Shown: piece by piece, positions 59,001-64,000 of the stretch
How the letters are laid out: each line of letters starts with the position of its first letter
Position numbering within the stretch: the first letter of the stretch is position 1
Assembly: GCA_027605045.1 (NCBI GenBank)
Contig: JAQFWX010000003.1
Location: forward strand, 1,612,001 to 1,676,000
Direction of reading: 5' to 3'
Length of the DNA stretch: 64,000 bases
Origin: Phallus indusiatus
Taxonomy: Eukaryota > Basidiomycota > Agaricomycetes > Phallales > Phallaceae
Notes under the pieces: generated by a model
What the model saw: only the letters and a program-made list of their open reading frames with translations
Database searches by the model: none
What the model was told of the DNA's origin: nothing
Program-made: the position numbers and the translations under genes

Positions 59001-61791
59001 TACTGTAACGTTTTAGACTGACAACCTGACAGTGCCACGCTACATCGCACTAGCTAGTACTTTATCCGGTGATAAGAGCATATACCTCCGCATCTCAAGT
59101 GCGTACTTCGAACACAATAGCGTTGATTCTGATATTCTACAATTCACAATCTGGCATTCCAATTATCGCTTAAACATTAGTTAAATAGCATATGAGGTAG
59201 TAAGACGGATGAAGCGGCGGTGCCAGACTTTACCTTCTTTTTTTGTTGGTCACATTTCATCCGAATTCCGCCTCTTTAGCGAATCGCGGCGCCCCGCGAT
59301 TGCGTTGAAAGAAGGTAGGTTCTAAGGGATCAACGTTCAACAACGACGCCCGCTGCCGTAACTGATATGTTAGTAACCAAGTTTCGAAATCTGGACCTGA
59401 GCTGACCATAGGTCCACAGCCTGGCAGTCTTACCAATAGTAATCAACGGAGAGATCATCCCCAAGTGCTAAACACATACTTAGTTTTGTGTGATCGAATA
59501 CCCAATGGAGTTTATTCCAGATTCAGAAAGAAACCTTCAGAAAACGGATTCCGTTTTCTATAAAAACACGAGTCTTATAACTTTCCGGATCCGGAACTGA
59601 GTTCATTGATTCAGGTTGTTTGTACACTCCGGATTGCCAATCTTTGATTCGTTTGTTGGTTTGTTGTGGTTTAATCAAAAAAGAAACCTTGAATATGTCC
59701 AAGAAAAAGAACGATCACGATCTTTTTTGACGTCGTTCACACTGGATGGCGCCCGGTGTACTGATTCTGAAGGAAGGGACAATCAGTCAGGGGTTTGTGT
59801 TCATGTAGTTCCTTGTCAAAAGATGAAAGATGAATTGCATTGCACTGCGAAAATTTCAACAAAAGACCTATCTCGTGTTGGTTCTTCAAAAGATAACAGC
59901 ACCCCTGCGGCTTCCTGCGCAAAACTCAATTTAACTAATTTTTGAAGAATCAGGTGAAAGTTGAAGCGTTTATGTTTATCTGAAGATTTGGAATTGAGTT
60001 TGTGACAGTTAAAAGAAAGTAAAGAAGGTTCGAGGTTCAGGTCAGGGATACTTGGGATGCGCAGCATAAACTGTCATGGCTGGGGATTCTTAAGTTTGAC
60101 ATCTTGCACGTTTCACGGACGAAGTTGAAGGCACCGCTTTGGGCTCCAGACCCAGCTACTTACATAGCCCATAGTAAATATCTATAAATTCCCAGGATGC
60201 CCTGACAGTGCTGGCAAGAAATCTTTAAATTGACTTGTGTGGCTTGCAATGCACGTCATTTTGGCAATGCGTAGATGAATCATATACCGGAATCTAACTT
60301 TTATAAAAACAAGCTATACTGATGTCAGTTAACTTTTCCGAAACGAGTCCAATACTGCGTAAAAATTTCACTTACACTCCATCACCATCATTATTGACTT
60401 CATCAATACAGTTCAACGTTCAACTCTTTTCAGTTTTTCAGCGCCCAGGCACCGACGTAAAGAAGAAAGTCAAAAGTTCGCGGCTAACCACAATTGGAAA
60501 ATAGGGGGGGTTGGTTGATATATTTTTGGAAGGGGGCTTCTTCCTGCTGTGTTAATATAATAATAGGTTCTGAAAAACCTGCAAAAAAGGAGATTTTTAG
60601 AGATCCATCTACATCTACAATCAAATATGTACCATTCTAGGTGTGCTTCGTACGGCTTTCCGTTTTGCTCTTTTCTTATTATAGCGCGCCGATAACGCAC
60701 TTACATTAAAAGTTGCAAGCTGCAAACCAAGACTCGACTGAGGCGCTAACGGAATATCCATTTCGCTTGGCTTTTAGTGGCGTCGTTCTGGTTGTTGTTG
60801 TCAATGCTTAGCAACGGTGCCCCACTATCCTTCCGAAAAGGCGAACAAAAAAAACCCGAAGCAACTTGCTTTGCTTTGCTTATCCGGAGTCAGAAAAGCA
60901 TTATTCCCGGATCCGGATCCGATTCGGCAAACTTGAAGTGCACACTACAACGGCAATTTCCAATAGAACCCCCTTCGGGCTTTGCATTGAGATTGCTTCT
61001 CGCTCGCCGAGATGACCATGATAAAGATCAATACCATATATACTTGGTTTAGCTTCGGAGAAGGGGTGTTATATTCTTGTCGCATAAAGCATCCGCGTCA
61101 TACTTAATACAGTATGATTGATACTCCATGGGTCAATGGATCCGCGATGCCATCGGTCTTGAGGTATGAACGCGCGAAATAGATATTCACGTGCATTATA
61201 AGTGAGGTCGAGACAAATATGTTCTCCCGCTGTGGGACGAGCCGCTGACGTTGTTACTGATGAACGGCGTTTTGTCGTATTGGCTTGTTGGGATATGTGT
61301 GCATGCATCAATCTTTCATTATATGTAGAACCAGTACGTGGCAGCGGTTTTTGGTTAATTTCCATTTCGATGCATTGCTGCGCATACAGAACACAGTGGA
61401 GCTTCTGCATTGGTTGTCATATGCAAGTCTTGAAAAGTTTGTCAATTATTAGTACTAACGAAGTCCTTGGTTTGATAATAATATCCAGGCATTGTTCTAA
61501 ATTTATTCGGTCCACTTCCATGTCGTGTCCCTAATTAGACGCCTTGATAATCATCATATTTCCTCTGTCAATCGTCAAGGTTGATTACGCGCACAGTACT
61601 CACAGAACAAAAACAGTGGTGGGCGTTTTCCTTCATGTTTGAAATTGGAGCTCCTCCTTGGTCAAAATTGGGTCTTATGACGGCAAAATCACGTCCGGAG
61701 ATGAAGGCCAAGACGAAACCTGTTTGTGTATTGAATTCATAAGCCATAATATCTTATTATTGAAATAACTTACCTTTTCACGCTTGACCGT
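56016..61791. other. Gene-poor region, 5.8 kb
   Basis: No gene recognised; short ORFs do not show family motifs or consistent splicing. Composition is AT-rich with scattered cggatccgga-type words (58530, 59587, 60909) that may be repeat remnants. Two short perfect hairpins are visible: 59282-59301 (8-bp arms aatcgcgg, 4-nt loop) and 59539-59559 (10-bp arms around a central T, agaaaacgga). A G-rich run gaggggggggttc lies near 57390-57400. Confidence 0.5.
60720..60935. repeat. Diverged repeat, unit 1
   Basis: The stretch ending aagcaacttgctttgctttg, cttatccggagtcagaaaag and cccggatccggatccgattcgg resembles 63780-64000 at the window end (aaagcaacttacttatccga, agtcaaaagagtgc, cccggatccctatccgactcgg). 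Similarity is patchy, so this is an old dispersed repeat, possibly a transposon edge. Confidence 0.5.
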
Positions 61792-62769
61792 TCACGCATT
61801 CGCGTCCGACTGGCTTTCGCTTACCGGGTTGCCGTCCTTGTCTGGACCTGCAGTGGGGTGAACTGCCTGGTGAACATTGATCTTGATAATAATCATAACA
61901 GCTTGACGTACCATGCGTGGTTTGAAATCCCGTGATTAGACACACCTTCACCTCACCCAGCGACTTCAGATGGGACGCTGCCCTCACGGAGTCAATCTCG
62001 TCGCCGAACACGAGCGCAGCAACGTCGGTCTCGTAGAATCCCCGACAGAAGAGCGTATAGTTGGCGAGAGACTCCGGCAGCCACCTTATCCCGTCAAAAT
62101 CAAATACGACGGGCTTCCCCGTGGTATCGACCCCGAAGTTGCTGGGATTCATATCGGACTGGGTGAGCACGACGCGTTCATTAGAGATGCTGACGTAGGG
62201 CAGGTTTGGCTGACGTAGCCTGCGCAGCTTCGAAATGACCTGTACTTGGCGTTAATTGGTTCAGGAGAGATAGAAGTAAAGATGGGGTTCAGACCGTATT
62301 TAAGAATCGTTCCAGCGCAACAACGCTCGTAAAGGGCAATGGCGCACGACCACGATCGAATATTGTGTGTCGGATAGGAGCCGATCCCAAAGGACCGAGG
62401 GCGACACCATCCGGGCGAGGCTGGCGACGCATCCAAAGAACGGCCTCGGCCATCTTCCGGATGAAGATGTCTTTCATGACGGGGACCGTCTCTACAGGCT
62501 CTATAACGGCGTACATGAGGTAATCATGCTCAAAACTGTGGCGGATGACGGCCACGCGTGGTGCAGTCGGGTCCGATTGGGCAATGTTGGCAAAGTAGCT
62601 GTATTTGGACTTCGGAGGAGAACATATCGTGGTCGCCAAATTTAACATAGTAACCGGCGAATCGGATCATGCGTCTGTAGTCAATCCGACTGAAATTGTC
62701 ATTCTCGTGCTTGGTGCAGGCGGCTATAATGTCCTTCTCCCAGACGACAAAAGGATTATCTGAAGACAT
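61792..62769 (-). pseudogene. Aminoglycoside phosphotransferase/kinase-like protein, apparent frameshift
   Basis: Resembles the fungal APH-like family that is abundant in Agaricomycetes. Start 62769: MSSDNPFVVWEKDIIAACTK ... YYVKFGDHDMFSSEVQIQ. The frame then shifts: YFANIAQSDPTAPRVAVIRH continues one base further along (extra base near 62598), followed by YLMYAVIEPVETVPVMKDIF. After an intron (gtctga...tacag) come VISKLRRLRQPNLPYVSISN, the catalytic-loop equivalent VVLTQSDMNPSNFGVD and the metal-site-like VFDFDGIRWLPESLANYTLF. A last intron gives the ending GEAVHPTAGPDKDGNPVSES and TGA at 61792-61794. Everything but one base is consistent with an intact gene, so it is either a young pseudogene or a sequence error. 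Substrate unknown. Confidence 0.65.
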
Positions 62770-63127
62770 TGGCTCGGGTTTTGGTAGGATCTAATGAATT
62801 CGTGTTGGCAATGGCCATCTACTTGAAAACATAAACATAAATCTACGCACGAATCCGACTTAAAGCCGTTCCGTTGAGGACAACACGCTACACATGAGAG
62901 TGGATTGTTATTCGAGACACTCGTAGGCGCCGAGCCCGACGTCATTACCATCTGCAGCCACTGATTGACAACATTAACAGTACTGTCGGACATATGCACC
63001 ATCCAATCCGGAGATCATTATTTCGGCTGAAATTGTGGTCTATGAGACCATGACTGCTGGGCGTAAACGGTTCAACCTTTAATTTAACTAGCTTGCGCCA
63101 CTAATACTTTGAGCTTGTTCAACAAGT
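62770..63127. other. Intergenic upstream of the phosphotransferase-like gene
   Basis: About 360 bp. A 92-codon minus-strand frame (62724-63002) overlaps the gene start but has no family features. Nothing else recognised. Confidence 0.4.
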
Positions 63128-63245
63128 TGTTCAGATCATGAGCATGCTGCATGACAGAAAACGGTGCGTTCAGTCCTTGTACTACATGGTGCCCTTATCG
63201 GAAGCTGCCAGTATCTGTCATGCAGCATGCTCATGATCTGAACAA
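63128..63245. repeat. Perfect 32-bp inverted repeat with 54-nt spacer
   Basis: The arms 63128-63159 and 63214-63245 are exact reverse complements (core ttcagatcatgagcatgctg), separated by 63160-63213. The next base pair outward mismatches. The structure would fold into a long stable hairpin as RNA or could be the termini of a very small mobile element. No target-site duplication was seen. Confidence 0.9.
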
Positions 63246-63345
63246 GATGTGTTTTATGTTTACGTGTAACTGGGACAGGACGATGGACAGTGTTGCGGTA
63301 CATCATGCATCACATGTACAATGTCCGACTACCCCTCTTGGCCGC

Positions 63346-63505
63346 AGGTAATGAATAGCCTAGTAGATAGACATCTCTTTTTGTTCACTTAGAAAGAATA
63401 GCTACTTTATAAGAAAATATTGCCGCTGTTCTCACTATATCTCGCTTAATGGCCATCTTTACTTCCGGGCTTTATTTCTTCATGTCCCACAAGCTCATTC
63501 CGGCT
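63346..63505 (+). pseudogene. Decayed OST5 fragment
   Basis: The tract gaaaatattgccgctgttctcacta, cgcttaatggccatctttacttc and gggctttatttcttcatgtc matches OST5 exon 2 (gaaacattaccgccgttttcacca, cttaatggccacctttgctctc, ggattttatttctccacg), with about 30 internal bases missing. A gtaatgaa at 63349 resembles the start of OST5 intron 1, and cacaagctcattccggctttt the intron after exon 2 (gtcattcagctccttttcac). So genomic DNA, introns included, was copied and then decayed. Confidence 0.7.
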
Positions 63506-63779
63506 TTTTAAGCCAGAAAACTTCTATCATCAATAAACTAGTACTATCGGTCCATAATTTTTCAATTTTGTTGTTCATTTCCTTGCTTTTACAAATTCAA
63601 AAATTGTGTATTTAGAACGTCAGGCTAGTTACAATGGATGTTTTTCCTACTGAATATATGTACCGGTTCAATTTCCTTTTTCCCAAAGGAAAAACCGATC
63701 TCATTTTGCTGAATGGGATTGTACCAACTGGCTAGACGCCGATCATATACCGGCATTCTTTTTTTTACAGTAAACGTTG

Positions 63780-64000
63780 ACACAGTACAACAGAAACGAG
63801 TTTTGACTGAGGTGTTAGTGAAATTGGCAACGTTCTAGTCTGTTGACGCTCAACGACAATTCAACAACAGTGCCTAGTAAATAAGTAAATAACGTGTTTG
63901 TCAAATAAGCAAAGACGAAATCATAAAGCTCAAAGCAACTTACTTATCCGAAGTCAAAAGAGTGCTACCCCCGGATCCCTATCCGACTCGGCACTGCGAC
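63780..64000. repeat. Diverged repeat, unit 2
   Basis: Partner of 60720-60935, same orientation; continues beyond the window end. Shared words include actgaggtgttag/actgaggcgctaac, acaacagtgcc/agcaacggtgcc and tatccgactcggca/gatccgattcggca. Confidence 0.5.

Noticed and set aside
61792..62769. Recent bacterial transfer of an antibiotic phosphotransferase
   Set aside because: The gene has fungal introns, and the SDMNPSNFGVD-type loop is usual for the fungal family.

Overview
This window is nuclear DNA of a filamentous basidiomycete, most likely an Agaricomycete. The evidence is many short (about 50-60 nt) GT-AG introns in nearly every gene, pyrimidine-rich promoter strands, a serine/glutamine-rich proteome, a P450 with a basidiomycete-type N-terminus and an Agaricomycete-type phosphotransferase-like gene. 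There are no operons. All gene models below were spliced by hand from the sequence, so internal exon limits are predictions.

Layout. The first 26.9 kb and 44-56 kb are compact housekeeping DNA. In order: MTR10/transportin-3 karyopherin (-), septin CDC3 (-), a BNI4-like septin/PP1 scaffold (+), RNA polymerase II largest subunit RPB1 (-), mitochondrial Fe-S carrier ISA1 (+), ESCRT-0 subunit VPS27 (+), complex I subunit NDUFS4 (-), glycogenin (+). After the accessory block come kinetochore SPC25 (-), mitotic-exit kinase DBF2/SID2 (+), an acidic low-complexity ORF (-), an UNC93-like transporter (-), ER-shaping YOP1 (-) and OST5 (+). Several neighbours are divergent pairs that share a 200-270 bp promoter and a cellular process: CDC3/BNI4 at the septin ring, SPC25/DBF2 in mitosis, YOP1/OST5 in the ER membrane.

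The accessory block (about 27-44 kb) is the most interesting part. It holds six intact paralogues (388-417 aa after splicing) of a polytopic membrane protein that resembles signal peptide peptidase (SPP, intramembrane GxGD aspartyl protease), plus one broken copy. They keep the SPP framework around TM7-TM9 but appear to have replaced the catalytic aspartate by Cys, Asn, Ala or Ser, so this looks like an expanding pseudoprotease family. Three copies (A-C) arose from a 2.2-kb tandem duplication that carried the end of the glycogenin gene with it, leaving glycogenin 3' scars. A second, larger duplication produced copy E and the broken copy on the other side of a cytochrome P450 gene.

The last 8 kb (56-64 kb) is gene-poor: one phosphotransferase-like gene with an apparent frameshift, a perfect 32-bp inverted repeat, a decayed OST5 fragment and a diverged dispersed repeat.

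A further notable feature is the RPB1 C-terminal domain. Its last heptads are encoded by very small exons (78, 30, 12, 9 and apparently 3 nt), all joined in phase 1 inside or next to the serine codon, with one probable GC-AG intron.
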